From an uncultured cyanobacterium (GTDB lineage: Bacteria > Cyanobacteriota > Cyanobacteriia > CACIAM-69d): a stretch of 64,000 nt of DNA. How positions within the stretch are numbered: position 1 is the stretch's first letter; every line of letters begins with the position of its first letter. The notes under the pieces were generated by a model. That model had not been told where the DNA came from. It was given only the letters and a program-made list of their open reading frames with translations, and did no database searches. The DNA lies in the NCBI GenBank assembly GCA_937883785.1, contig CALGDE010000027.1, positions 27,474 to 91,473 of the forward strand, in the 5' to 3' direction. A program made the position numbers and the translations under genes. Of this stretch, positions 1 to 11,337 are shown piece after piece.

Positions 1-1016
1 GTAAAGCCCAGCTCCTCCGTAGTGATTCGGGCGGCGGCAAGCACATGGGTGGCATCACCAAAAATAAACACCCGCTTACCCGTCAAGTACGTGGAATCCA
101 CGGATCGGGAATACCAAGGCAGCCGCGACGCACCGGGAGCTTCCGTCGACGTTATCCGGGACGCACTCCAGTTTCCCAACGTATCGGAGCGCGATCGCAC
201 CAGCACCGCCCCCACGTCAATGCCCGTTACGTCGCCAATTTCCTGAATAAAATCACGGGTAGCGCCTACGCCCAGAGGCACCGTTTTCACCGTGGGCTGC
301 TTAAAGGATCGCTCTAGCCAACTGCAAACGGTGTTGGAAATTTCTGGGTAAAGGGAAATATTAAAGTCCGCATCGGGCATCCGGCGAATATCGTCAGGCG
401 TCGCCCCCAAAGGAGCCACCACGTTCGCATCAACGCCTACTTCCCCCAGCAGCTTAATTACCTCCTGAATATCGTCCCGACACCGAAATCCCAGTGCAGT
501 GGGACCTAAAATATTCGCCTTGGGGCGCACCTGGGGATCCCGCTCGGGGCGCTGGAATCCTGGCTCTGGCACCAGCGGCAATAGGAGGGTTCGTATCAGG
601 TGATATAAGGTCTCGCTGGCACCCCAGTTTTCCTTTTTGGAATAGGCGGGCAGCTCCAAATTCACCACCGGCACCGGCAAATTCATCCCTTGCGCTAGTG
701 CCCCAGGCTGATCCTGAATCAACTCCGCCGTACAGCTTTCCCCCACCAACATCACCTGGGGCTGGAAGCGATCATAGGCATCCTGCACCGACGTTTTCAC
801 CATTTCCGCCGTATCGCCCCCGAGGTCTCGTGCCTGGAAGGTGGTGTAAGTAACCGGCGGACGGCGATCGCGACGCTCAATCATGGTGAACAGCAGGTCG
901 GCGTAAGTATCCCCCTGGGGGGCATGAATTACGTAATGCACCTGCTCCATGGAAGTGGCGACGCGCATAGCCCCCACATGGGGCGGTCCCTCATAGGTCC
1001 ACAGAGTTAATTCCAT
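1..1016 (-). CDS. chlB: Light-independent protochlorophyllide reductase subunit B (partial, C-terminus off window)
   Basis: ChlB with ChlN forms the catalytic NB component of the dark-operative reductase that converts protochlorophyllide to chlorophyllide a; the ChlL ATPase feeds it electrons. The protein starts [18 protein letters not shown] at the ATG at 1016-1014 and stays open to the left edge, about 338 of the usual roughly 510 residues. Asp36, in [11 protein letters not shown], corresponds to the aspartate that acts as a ligand of the NB-type 4Fe-4S cluster. Other family stretches seen are [39 protein letters not shown] and FIFGDATH. It lies 54 bp downstream of chlN on the same strand, so the two are probably co-transcribed. 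From memory the sequence is closer to marine picocyanobacterial and proteobacterial BchB than to the common cyanobacterial ChlB. Identification is secure; the subtype is an inference. Confidence 0.95.
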   Translation of the reverse strand, partial: MELTLWTYEGPPHVGAMRVATSMEQVHYVIHAPQGDTYADLLFTMIERRDRRPPVTYTTFQARDLGGDTAEMVKTSVQDAYDRFQPQVMLVGESCTAELIQDQPGALAQGMNLPVPVVNLELPAYSKKENWGASETLYHLIRTLLLPLVPEPGFQRPERDPQVRPKANILGPTALGFRCRDDIQEVIKLLGEVGVDANVVAPLGATPDDIRRMPDADFNISLYPEISNTVCSWLERSFKQPTVKTVPLGVGATRDFIQEIGDVTGIDVGAVLVRSRSDTLGNWSASRITSTEAPGASRLPWYSRSVDSTYLTGKRVFIFGDATHVLAAARITTEELGF

Positions 1017-1070
1017 ATCTCAAACCAAAATTAAAAAATCGGCGGTTAAAAGCGGGCTGAAAAATTGACA

Positions 1071-3534
<2,464 letters not shown>

Positions 3535-3789
3535 ATGCAACCATCTTTCGAGAACACTCGTCCCTTTCCCATTAACAGCATCGTTTGCCATGCCGATTAT
3601 CCAGAGTCAAAGTTCCGTGTGATCGGACATCTAGGACCCGACTTATGCAAGCTGACCTGCATGAACACTCCAGGTCGCTTCGGACAAATGGCAAATATTC
3701 GCCAGCTCAGCCTAGTGAAGGTGATTCCACCGTCCCAACCTGCCACCCGCGCTGTATACACGCCCAGCATCCTAATTCGTAACGTTTAA
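3535..3789 (+). CDS. Small hypothetical protein, 84 aa
   Basis: I do not recognise a named family. The frame starts with an ATG preceded by GGGAG about 7 nt upstream (TGTGGGAGTCCGCAAATG), a believable ribosome binding site, and ends at 3789. The protein is soluble with no signal peptide or membrane span. It contains HADYPESKFRVIGHLGPDLC and a C-terminal VYTPSILIRNV, which read like a small beta-rich domain rather than random translation, and base composition rises to the coding level here compared with the AT-rich upstream region. It stands alone between a long gene-poor stretch and a strong hairpin at 4053-4094. Moderate confidence that it is a gene; function unknown. Confidence 0.55.
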   Translation: MQPSFENTRPFPINSIVCHADYPESKFRVIGHLGPDLCKLTCMNTPGRFGQMANIRQLSLVKVIPPSQPATRAVYTPSILIRNV

Positions 3790-4052
3790 GTCGCAGTGGT
3801 CTAGGGGCTGTCATCATTTAAGTGTCAAAGCCTTTGACGGCGAGGGTTTCAGCCCCCAGCATTTCTGCGCGTTAAAGGCTCTGCGTTAAGGGGCGTGTAT
3901 TCCCCACTACGTAAGGCTTCTGGTGCTCAATGACGACACGTCCTGGGCTTCAAAACCTCAAGAGTCTGAAGTGCACAGCATTCAAGGCGCAGGCGAATCA
4001 ATAACAAGGCGAATACAAGGCGAAAAAGAAGCAAAAATAAACCGCTATTCAA
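3790..4052. other. Non-coding stretch with a decayed repeat
   Basis: No gene is seen between the small gene and the DUF1517 gene. A segment around 3815-3860 (CATTTAAGTGTCAAAGCC then GAGGGTTTCAGCCCC) resembles one at about 10999-11042 near the other small membrane gene (CATTAAATCCCAAGAGC then CAGGGTTTCAGCTCT). The shared core AGGGTTTCAGC suggests two decayed copies of a short dispersed element. Confidence 0.4.
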
Positions 4053-4094
4053 AAAGCCCCGGCATCGAGAGTTTCTCTACGATGCCGGGGCTTT
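4053..4094 (-). terminator. Strong bidirectional hairpin terminator
   Basis: A perfect 15-bp inverted repeat, AAAGCCCCGGCATCG (4053-4067) and CGATGCCGGGGCTTT (4080-4094), with a 12-nt loop. The T-rich ends work on both strands. It lies 102 bp beyond the stop of the minus-strand DUF1517 gene and about 260 bp beyond the plus-strand small gene; the former is the likelier client. Confidence 0.8.
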
Positions 4095-4195
4095 ACTTTT
4101 AAGCTCGTTTGCCCAAACCTTTCTGCTTAAGCTTTAAACATCACGTGCGTTTATTCACACACAGGACCTGCCAGTTCCAGACCCGTTTGGCATTA

Positions 4196-5218
4196 TTACA
4201 CCAAGCGCAGATCTGGGTAGTAAGCCAAAATGTCGTCTTTGCTAAGCACATCGCCGTTGGCTTGGGGGCTCCACAGAATTTCCACAGCCACCAGGTCTTC
4301 AGGGGAAATTGATCCCAAGCTGCTTAAGGTTTGGCGCAGTTCCGTTTCACCCGTAATGGGCGTGGGGAAATCCAAACGGCGCTCAGCGGCGACCAAAATG
4401 GTAACCACAATGTATTCGTTAGTGGTTTCAGTGGTTAACAGAGCATCAGCACCATCTTGGGTGTTACCTCCCTGGGAAAGGGATTTTTGACTTTGGGCGC
4501 TGTTGTAATTGGACAGGGTTTCCTGAGTGAACTTTGATCGTTCTTCTAGGGACAGGCGATTGAAACCTACCTCAGCGGCATCAAGGGAAACCTGATCAGA
4601 CTCAGCGTTACCGTAAACCCAGCAGTCTGGGTGGCGAAGCAAGGAGAGGGTGGCTTCCTGGAGTACCTGCGATCGCCCCACAGCGGTTCCGGTATCAGCA
4701 GTTTGAGCCATGCGGTCCAAGTCCGTTTGCAGACTGCGCGCTTGGGCCAACAGTCCCACCTGCACCTGAGCGACCGATACCAAGGATCGGGATCCCCGCT
4801 GCGATCGCTGGGCAATCATCGGCGCACCATCATCGCTGGTGGCATTTCGCAGGGCATTGGTGACGTAGTTAATTAAGGCAAAGCCAATCATCAAGGCAAA
4901 CAGGGAGCCAAAGCCGCCACCGAAACCGAAAAACGGAATCAAAAACGGAAAGCCCACGCCGCCGCCGTAGCCGCCACTGCGATAGCCCGATCCGCCATAG
5001 GAGCGTCCGCCGCCAGAATAGCTGGGGGTTGAGCGCCGGAAGGAGCCACCGCCAATACGTCCACCGCTGCGGGCTGCGAGGGCACTGCTGGCAGGACCGA
5101 AGGTAAGGGCGGCCACAAGGCCGACTACAAGTAGGCGTTTCAACATAGGACGAAGGGCGACACTAAGGGATCGCAGACGAGATAAAAAAGCTTCTGGTAG
5201 GGAAATTTTCTTCATCAA
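4196..5218 (-). CDS. DUF1517 domain protein, membrane-associated
   Basis: A DUF1517-family protein of the type common in cyanobacteria and plastids; function not established. Residues 1-50 form a signal-like segment: basic start, hydrophobic LLVVGLVAALTFG and a probable cleavage after SSALA (about residue 48). A Gly/Ser/Arg/Tyr-rich linker follows (RSGGRIGGGSFRRS, SGYRSGGYGGG), then a hydrophobic segment (FPFLIPFFGFGGGFGSLFAL, MIGFALINYV) that probably anchors the protein. The C-terminal soluble half contains VAQVQVGLLAQARSLQTDLD, EYIVVTILVAAE and ends ILAYYPDLRLV. Two adjacent ATGs lie at the start; the second is equally possible. The gene is alone, facing the terminator at 4053-4094. Confidence 0.85.
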   Translation of the reverse strand: MMKKISLPEAFLSRLRSLSVALRPMLKRLLVVGLVAALTFGPASSALAARSGGRIGGGSFRRSTPSYSGGGRSYGGSGYRSGGYGGGVGFPFLIPFFGFGGGFGSLFALMIGFALINYVTNALRNATSDDGAPMIAQRSQRGSRSLVSVAQVQVGLLAQARSLQTDLDRMAQTADTGTAVGRSQVLQEATLSLLRHPDCWVYGNAESDQVSLDAAEVGFNRLSLEERSKFTQETLSNYNSAQSQKSLSQGGNTQDGADALLTTETTNEYIVVTILVAAERRLDFPTPITGETELRQTLSSLGSISPEDLVAVEILWSPQANGDVLSKDDILAYYPDLRLV

Positions 5219-5362
5219 CGGTTGTTACTAAAAGTTGGCAGAAAGGGCGTTGTCAAAGTTGGCAAGAAAGTCGGCAAACTCAATTAATGGAAACAAGCAA
5301 GGAATTTGGAACATACCCACAAAATCGAAGTGATTTGGGCTTTAGCTTTGTCCTAAACTTCC

Positions 5363-5605
5363 TTACCCTCCTCCAACAATTGTAACGACCTCAAAAGAGT
5401 CGCCTGCCTGTACTGGTGTGGTTTCCCAGAACTGTCGGTGGAGAATTTCCCCGTTGTACTCCACCGCAATCAGCCGAGGGTTTAGGTTCCAGTGGGTTAA
5501 AGCGCCGTACACCGTTAGCCCCGCGCCACAGGTACGGGATTCCCCATTCACCTGAACCTTAAGGGGTTGAGCTTCTGTGGGAGCACCTTCCACGCTGTTC
5601 TCCAA
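5363..5605 (-). CDS. thiS: Sulfur carrier protein ThiS
   Basis: ThiS is the ubiquitin-like sulphur carrier of thiamine thiazole synthesis. The 80-residue product has the beta-grasp pattern (LKVQVNGESRTCGAGLTVYG, then LIAVEYNGEILHRQFWETTP) and ends in IVGGG; the C-terminal Gly-Gly is the site that is adenylylated and thiocarboxylated. The conserved GDSFEVVTIVGGG end is clear. The N-terminus is about 12 residues longer than the minimal domain. No other thi gene is beside it in this window; neighbouring genes are a DUF1517 protein and a TPR protein, so it is probably transcribed on its own. Confidence 0.88.
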   Translation of the reverse strand: MENSVEGAPTEAQPLKVQVNGESRTCGAGLTVYGALTHWNLNPRLIAVEYNGEILHRQFWETTPVQAGDSFEVVTIVGGG

Positions 5606-5816
5606 TGTTTTGACTGATTAGTGACCATTGATTCAGTCGCCGCCCCGATTATCCGAATCCGACCGCATAATTTAGCCGCATGAATTGTTGCAGGGCAGCG
5701 ACTATTTTGATCCTAGTGCCAATTATTTTGAGTGGGGTCCAAGGGCAATTTTTTAGTAACCGTTTTTAGCAATTGCCTTGAACTTTTATTGTGATAAGCA
5801 CGATTATTTTGAAGTT

Positions 5817-8276
5817 TTAAAGTTGCTTCAGGACCCGAGGTCGCCACTGGCTGGGCACTTGAGCCAGCACGGTTTGGGGAGAAGAACCGTAGCTTCCCCG
5901 CAGTAACGTTTTAACCGTGGCAATTAAACCATTTAGCAGGGGATGCTCGCTTGCGCCTTTAGACAGGTGCCGTAAGCCGTGGTTATAGGCTTCCACAGCG
6001 GCGCCTAGGTGATAGTCGGCGGAGGAGCGATCGCCCATTCCACTGGCACTTTCGCTGGTGAGTCCATGTTGGGCAAGGTACTGGTGAAGCTGGGCTAAAT
6101 GGCGAGCGGTGGTGGCCCGATCAAAGGTGACGGGAATATGGGATTCAATGGCGAGGGCTTCGTTATAAAAGGCGATTCCCTGTTGGCAATAGGTCCACTC
6201 GGCGTGGGGATCCTGGCGCTGGGCAAAATGTCCCAGGGCGCGATAGGCAATGCCCAGGTTATTGCAGGTGGCCGCGTAGGCGGCGGGATACTGTTGGCGA
6301 TCGCGATAGTTCAACGCCGCGTGATAAGCAGTCACCGCATGGTCCAGCCACTGGGGATTGCGATCGCCCCGGTGCAACGTTAAATAAGCAGTGCCCAGGT
6401 TAGTTTGCAAGGTGCCGTAGTGGTAGTCGGTGGGTAAAACGCTGTCAGAGTAACGGCGGTTCCCATAGCAGCCCAGCCCTTGCAAATAAGCATGGACGGC
6501 GCGTTTAAAGCAACGGTGCGCCGAAGCCGCGTTAGAGCGATCGCCATTGCCCTGCGCCCAGTACGCCATTCCCAAGCTGTTATAGGTTTGCACCAGCCAT
6601 TGAGCATCGCCGTCAGTGAATTTCCGGCGGCGGCGAATTTTCAACCACTGACTGGCGATTCCCTGGCGATAGTTTTTCACCGCCGACTCTTGATACTGGT
6701 CAACTTTATCGGTGTTGGAAGCACCCCCGTAGCGCACCAGGCTTTGCTGGGTTTCTGCCAAGGTGCGCAATAGGTTGGCGCGACGCTTAAGAAGCTGATT
6801 ATTTTGCCCATCGCGACGCTCCAGAGCCCGGTTAGCCAAAGACTTATCTAAAGGCTCCAATGCCCACTGGAAACAGTCGCACGCCTTTTGCAAATCTCGC
6901 GCGATGGCGCGATGGTGGGCATCTCCCAACCGTCGCCGCTGGTCTCGGGTAACGGTTAAGGCGCGGGCGCTGTGGCAATGCCCCAAGGTTTCGTAAATTT
7001 GCGCCTGTTCAAACAGAGTGGGGCGATGATCCGCCAAAAGCTGATGCCCAATTTCAATGGCCCGATCCATCAGCCGGCGATCGCCCGGAGCACCCTGGGC
7101 GGACTGGGCCAGCACCAACCAAGCATCCAACGCATTGGGCACAGGAGCATCGGTAGGAAATTTAGGGGAAGCGTTGTTGAACGCCCGTTGGTTGGGTGCA
7201 GGCTTGTTAGGCGCAGGTTTGTTAGACGCAGATTTATTCAGGGCAAAACTATTCGGTGCAGGCTGACTAGATACAGGCTGGCTAGCCGATTGAAATGCCA
7301 ACTGCGAATCTTTCACCTGTTCACCTCGCTGAGGAAGTAGCTTTTGAGACAGGAGCGCAGTTATTTCAGTGGAATCAACCCCAGCGGCATCACCGCCAGG
7401 GGAGTCTTGCCAAGGGAACGCTTGGATAGGATCAAGCTGGGGCTGAAACGATGGCTGGGAAGACACATCGTCATCAGCCTCAGGATCAAAGGGACGGGGA
7501 TCGCCGTCAAACTCAAAAAATCCTGTGTGCCACTGCCAAAAATCGGGTGCCGATTGACAAATGGAATTGGCCCACGGACGGGTCACCCACAGGATTAGTG
7601 CGCCGGCAGCGGGGAGCGGACGCTTCGGCAGTTGGTTGAGATTTTGAAGAAACTGGCGCTGAATATGGGCCGATTGTCGGGTCAGGTCTTCAATGCCAAA
7701 AAGCTGAACCACCGGATCATGGTTTGCGGCGGAGCTGGTTAAATAGCCCTGAGGCATGGGGCGATAGTGCTGATTCGTGTGCCGATATTGCTGGAATCCA
7801 TCAAAGATCGATTGCTGTAGGCTGGGACGCTGGGCATCCAAAGTGACCGTGACCACCTGGGAAATCAACTCTCCTCGATGGGTGCCCATGGCGCGATCGC
7901 GAATCAACCGCTGAGACAGATGGGCGCGCACCACCAAATCATCACACACCGCCACAAACACCTGCCGTCGTAGATCCAGCCCTAAGGATTGCTTAAGGCG
8001 ATCGTAGGTTTTCTGGTTCCACTCTGATAGCTCAATGGGGCGCCCCAGGGATGGAAACCCGGCGCCATAAGTTGAATCGTTGACGCCCATCGATAAGCCC
8101 GATGCAGAGTTAGAGGGGGCGGTTGAAGGGCGAGGAGAAGAACCGCCCAGCTTCTGGTATCCAGCGAATTTTTGATGTCCGGCAAAGTTGCCTGCCGCAG
8201 GACTGCTAGTGAGCTGATTCCCGGAAAGTTGGCTTCCCGAAAGCTTATTGAGAGTGGGCATTTGCTGAGCAGACAT
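5817..8276 (-). CDS. Large tetratricopeptide-repeat protein, function unknown
   Basis: I place the start at the ATG at 8276 (MSAQQMPTLNK); an upstream TTG at 8342 would add 22 residues of unconserved-looking sequence. The N-terminal 100 residues are low complexity (GNFAGHQKFAGYQKLGGSS), followed by a globular segment with LRRQVFVAVCDDLVVRAHLS and GALILWVTRPWANSI. A second low-complexity linker has a repeated (S/P)-x-N-K-P-A-P pattern (FALNKSASNKPAPNKPAP). The C-terminal half is alpha-helical with TPR-like units: TYNSLGMAYWAQG, LQTNLGTAYLTLHRG, TCNNLGIAYRALGHF. No catalytic motif is evident, so it is probably a scaffold. I believe similar proteins occur in many cyanobacteria, but I know no assigned role. 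It is divergent from the helicase-like gene. Confidence 0.75.
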   Translation of the reverse strand: MSAQQMPTLNKLSGSQLSGNQLTSSPAAGNFAGHQKFAGYQKLGGSSPRPSTAPSNSASGLSMGVNDSTYGAGFPSLGRPIELSEWNQKTYDRLKQSLGLDLRRQVFVAVCDDLVVRAHLSQRLIRDRAMGTHRGELISQVVTVTLDAQRPSLQQSIFDGFQQYRHTNQHYRPMPQGYLTSSAANHDPVVQLFGIEDLTRQSAHIQRQFLQNLNQLPKRPLPAAGALILWVTRPWANSICQSAPDFWQWHTGFFEFDGDPRPFDPEADDDVSSQPSFQPQLDPIQAFPWQDSPGGDAAGVDSTEITALLSQKLLPQRGEQVKDSQLAFQSASQPVSSQPAPNSFALNKSASNKPAPNKPAPNQRAFNNASPKFPTDAPVPNALDAWLVLAQSAQGAPGDRRLMDRAIEIGHQLLADHRPTLFEQAQIYETLGHCHSARALTVTRDQRRRLGDAHHRAIARDLQKACDCFQWALEPLDKSLANRALERRDGQNNQLLKRRANLLRTLAETQQSLVRYGGASNTDKVDQYQESAVKNYRQGIASQWLKIRRRRKFTDGDAQWLVQTYNSLGMAYWAQGNGDRSNAASAHRCFKRAVHAYLQGLGCYGNRRYSDSVLPTDYHYGTLQTNLGTAYLTLHRGDRNPQWLDHAVTAYHAALNYRDRQQYPAAYAATCNNLGIAYRALGHFAQRQDPHAEWTYCQQGIAFYNEALAIESHIPVTFDRATTARHLAQLHQYLAQHGLTSESASGMGDRSSADYHLGAAVEAYNHGLRHLSKGASEHPLLNGLIATVKTLLRGSYGSSPQTVLAQVPSQWRPRVLKQL

Positions 8277-8845
8277 GGGGCAACCGGTGATAGTGGGGGA
8301 CCTGCGGTTGGCGATAAATGCTTCCCTGGGCGAGTTATCCAACCGTTCATATTTCCTTTTTCTGACGTTGATCCCAATTTCAGGATGTCCAAACGGTAGA
8401 AATTCCTATGAACCCCCGGAGAAAGGGGGCGATCTCCCGGCGATCAGAGAGCGATCTATTTCCCGTGGCGATTATTGCGGTCCCAATAATCTGTGTCACC
8501 CTAGACAGTGCCCAGGGCAATTCTGGCGCAGAATATTTGCATTTACCACGGACAAGGCAGTGTCAATTTTTGCAAAGGCTTCGTCAAAATAACCGAATCT
8601 ACATCCGTTATTTCACGGAGTGTATACGGTTGCCAAACCTTTAATTGAAATTGCCAAAACTTTTCCCTATTGCATCGAGAGTGATCCCAATTTTGGCTAT
8701 TTGCTCCGTCAATCGCTGTCTACGGCTATTTCCTGGAACGGCGATCGCCAAACTTAGATTCAAACCTAAGTCCAAATAAAATCCAAACTCAATTCCCTGC
8801 CCAAAATTTTCACCACAGTGCCCCATTTTGCGTAATGCTGGATTC
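8277..8845. other. Divergent intergenic region
   Basis: It separates the TPR gene (minus) and the DinG-like gene (plus) and should hold both promoters. A small CCCCC/GGGGG hairpin occurs at 8413-8429 with no T-run. Frames reading through here have no recognisable features. Confidence 0.45.
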
Positions 8846-10537
8846 GTGATTGAAACTGACGTCCACCAACAGTTAAGAGCCTTTTTACGGTCCCAGGGGG
8901 AGCTACCGTGGCTACACCATCTAACGATGGCTCGGTTGGTGGCGCGATCGTTACGGGTAAAGCGCACTGCCATTATCCAAGTGGGATCAGCAGCGGGTAC
9001 CGGTCGCCATCGCCTTAGCTACCTCACCCCGGTGTTGTTGGCACCGGAGTCTGTGGTAATTGTGGCGGCATCGGACGTGCAGCGGCGGTTAATCCACATT
9101 GAGCTGCCGCGCCTGCGCCAATGGTTAGGAAATCGCCCCCACGCCCAACGCCCTATTATTCAGTGCCAGGATCGATCAACCCTGCCTGATTTAACCCGCA
9201 CCGCCGCCCTGGTTCTTGTGTCTCCTGAAATCTGGCTGGCCAGCACCCTCGCATGCTCATCATCCAGTTCGTGCCCCTTTCGCGGTATCACCACAATTAT
9301 TGATGGCGCCGATGATTTGGAACAATGGGCGCGACAGATTTTGACCCTAGACATTCAACCGTCCCACTGGCAGGGGCTGATGTTGGCCTACCCTGATGCC
9401 GCCGACACCATCCGCGATACCCGCGTTGCCCTAACCCACCATGTGCTGCGCCATCCCCCAAGCCCTTACGAATGTTGGAACCTCGATAACCAAGAACGCC
9501 AATGGTTGCAGGATTTGTTGAACCGTTTGGAGCATATCGGGGACCTGGGCGATCGCGCCTTACCCCACTGGAAACAGTTGTCCAATACCCTTGCCACGCC
9601 AGATCATCCGGTGCTGGTGCATTTGGACCGGCGCATGGGGCAGTTTCATCTATCCTGTAGCCCTCTCCATTTGGCGAATCGCCTGGCTCCCCTTTGGCAT
9701 AGTCAAACCACGATTCTTATCGGCAGCTGTCTCGACGGTGACGCCCAAGCCTCCATTTTTCAGCAGCGAGTGGGGCTAGACCGGCTGCAAAATTTGGACA
9801 CTGCCAAGCCCCCCCATGGGAGTGATGCTCCACAAAGTCAAACTGGGGAAAATGGAATCGCCCCAGATATGCCCCATCCCACCCTTACCTGCCTAAAATT
9901 TTCTCCGGATCGCCAACAGGAATCGATTCAGCTTTACTTACCGGATCGCCTGCCCCTACCTAACACTCCCCAATATCAACAGGCGCTGTTGCATCATATT
10001 CACCAGCTTTTAAGTCGCTACGATGCCCTTGATGGCGATGTTCAAGGAGAGCCCGGCACCACCGTCATCCTCGTTAGTGATCTTCCCCTTAAAAATCAGC
10101 TTGCCACCCGATTAGCGGCTAATTTTGGTTCGCGGGTACGGGTCGAGGAAACAGGCTTGGACGACAACGGCATTTTGGTGTGTACCTGGGAATTTTGGCG
10201 ATCGCACCAGCAAAATCTACCGGTGCCCCAGCTATTGGTGATGGCAGCCCTTCCGATCCCTTCCCTGGAAGATCCCCGCGTCGCCAGCTATGTGGCGTAT
10301 TACAAACAGCAGCGCCAGGACTGGTTCCGCCTGTACCTGCTGCCCACCGCCCTCAGCGAACTGCAACGGGCGATCGCTCCCATCCGCCAAGCTGCCGCCC
10401 AGCCTAATGCTCCTGAAAGCCTGGTGGCTCTACTGGACAGCCGCGTCGTCCATCGCAGTTACGGTCAACAGGTGTTAGCGGCCCTAAGCCCCCTGGCGCG
10501 CATCAGCTATATAGACGAAAACTGTCCCCGCCCGTAA
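8846..10537 (+). CDS. DinG/XPD-like helicase family protein with degenerate ATPase motifs
   Basis: It is related to cyanobacterial DinG-like superfamily 2 helicases. I prefer the GTG at 8846 (IETDVHQQLRAFLRSQGELP follows), because remembered cyanobacterial homologues start at this point; a TTG at 8828 is the alternative. The motif I region reads VGSAAGTGRHRLSYLTP, where the P-loop Lys-Ser/Thr is replaced by Arg-His, and the DEAD/DEAH position reads TIIDGADDLEQW. The C-terminal half keeps LKFSPDRQQESIQLYLPDRL, VEETGLDDNGILVCTWEFWR and PIPSLEDPRVASYVAYY, and ends HRSYGQQVLAALSPLARISY. It therefore probably lacks normal ATPase activity, although fold and length (about 560 aa) are retained. I think this degeneration is shared by the cyanobacterial subfamily. 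No Fe-S cysteine cluster is visible. Confidence 0.75.
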   Translation: MIETDVHQQLRAFLRSQGELPWLHHLTMARLVARSLRVKRTAIIQVGSAAGTGRHRLSYLTPVLLAPESVVIVAASDVQRRLIHIELPRLRQWLGNRPHAQRPIIQCQDRSTLPDLTRTAALVLVSPEIWLASTLACSSSSSCPFRGITTIIDGADDLEQWARQILTLDIQPSHWQGLMLAYPDAADTIRDTRVALTHHVLRHPPSPYECWNLDNQERQWLQDLLNRLEHIGDLGDRALPHWKQLSNTLATPDHPVLVHLDRRMGQFHLSCSPLHLANRLAPLWHSQTTILIGSCLDGDAQASIFQQRVGLDRLQNLDTAKPPHGSDAPQSQTGENGIAPDMPHPTLTCLKFSPDRQQESIQLYLPDRLPLPNTPQYQQALLHHIHQLLSRYDALDGDVQGEPGTTVILVSDLPLKNQLATRLAANFGSRVRVEETGLDDNGILVCTWEFWRSHQQNLPVPQLLVMAALPIPSLEDPRVASYVAYYKQQRQDWFRLYLLPTALSELQRAIAPIRQAAAQPNAPESLVALLDSRVVHRSYGQQVLAALSPLARISYIDENCPRP

Positions 10538-10587
10538 GACGAATAAAACGCACCGTTTCCAGAGCGCCAAAGACAAGCCCAAGAAAT

Positions 10588-10965
10588 TTACGGCAGGGAG
10601 CCGGTGGGGTGATCACAATTGCAGCCTTCAAAATCAGCGCAGTTAATTGCATCTTCAGACAAGGCAGTGGTGGGATGTACCGTGCATTTCAAATGCATAT
10701 CATTCGTAAAGTATTGGCATTTTGCGCAGGGAATTTGATGCAGCGTTTCCAATCGCTGTCTCCCATCTCGCATTAAATGAAAAAGATTACTGATTAAGGA
10801 TCCAATAAATAGCCACGCCGCCACAAAACAAATGGGTCTCAGCCACACTTCTCGACCAGTCCAAAGATCCGCCAGCAGCGTTGCACCAAAACGATAAAAC
10901 TGCGCCGATAGACCAGAGCTATCGAGGCAGAACCAGTTCAAAATCCAGTGAAAAGCGCCCATCAT
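10588..10965 (-). CDS. Small membrane protein with Cys-rich C-terminal domain
   Basis: The 125-residue protein has a hydrophobic N-terminal half with one or two membrane spans (ICFVAAWLFIGSLISNLFHL). Its C-terminal cytosolic or lumenal domain contains IPCAKCQYFTNDMHLKCTVH, then INCADFEGCNCD, a spacing of cysteines suggestive of a metal or Fe-S site. I recall this C-terminal pattern from a conserved cyanobacterial hypothetical family. Two ATGs begin the frame; either could be used. It converges with the helicase-like gene, 50 bp apart. Function unknown. Confidence 0.7.
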   Translation of the reverse strand: MMGAFHWILNWFCLDSSGLSAQFYRFGATLLADLWTGREVWLRPICFVAAWLFIGSLISNLFHLMRDGRQRLETLHQIPCAKCQYFTNDMHLKCTVHPTTALSEDAINCADFEGCNCDHPTGSLP

Positions 10966-11337
10966 AAGCTCAGCGGTTCATCACACAAAAGCCATAGTCA
11001 TTAAATCCCAAGAGCTTTGGCTGTCAGGGTTTCAGCTCTTACTCTTTTCCGTTTAAAAAGGGCTGTTACTCCGCACCCAGTAGGGTCTTGAGCGCCCAAT
11101 CGACACACACCCAACCCCATAGAGAAGGCCGTGAAAACTGTATCTTTTCACCCGTGCCAGCCACCTATTGCCAACCACTGGCAACTACAGACATCAATTT
11201 AGATCTCCTATTCCCGAAGCAGGAAGCGCCGTTACGTTTTGACAAAAATATTTTTGGATTGTCTTGATCCAAAAAATCTCCTGCCCTGCCGCTGCGTACC
11301 CACTGCACTGCCCCCTGGATATGGGGTTTTAATACGG
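10966..11337. other. Intergenic region with terminator and decayed repeat
   Basis: No gene seen. It holds the second copy of the AGGGTTTCAGC-containing segment (about 10999-11042; compare 3815-3860) and the hairpin at 11251-11275. Confidence 0.4.
11251..11275 (-). terminator. Hairpin downstream of M16 peptidase gene
   Basis: TTTTTGGAT (11251-11259) pairs with ATCCAAAAA (11267-11275), 9 bp with a 7-nt loop, 63 bp after the stop of the minus-strand peptidase gene. T-rich flanks fit an intrinsic terminator, though the stem is AT-rich and weak. Confidence 0.5.

Noticed and set aside
6972..7340. Antisense frames over the TPR gene (6972-7340, 7057-7266)
   Set aside because: Shadow frames of the low-complexity linker; no independent coding signal.
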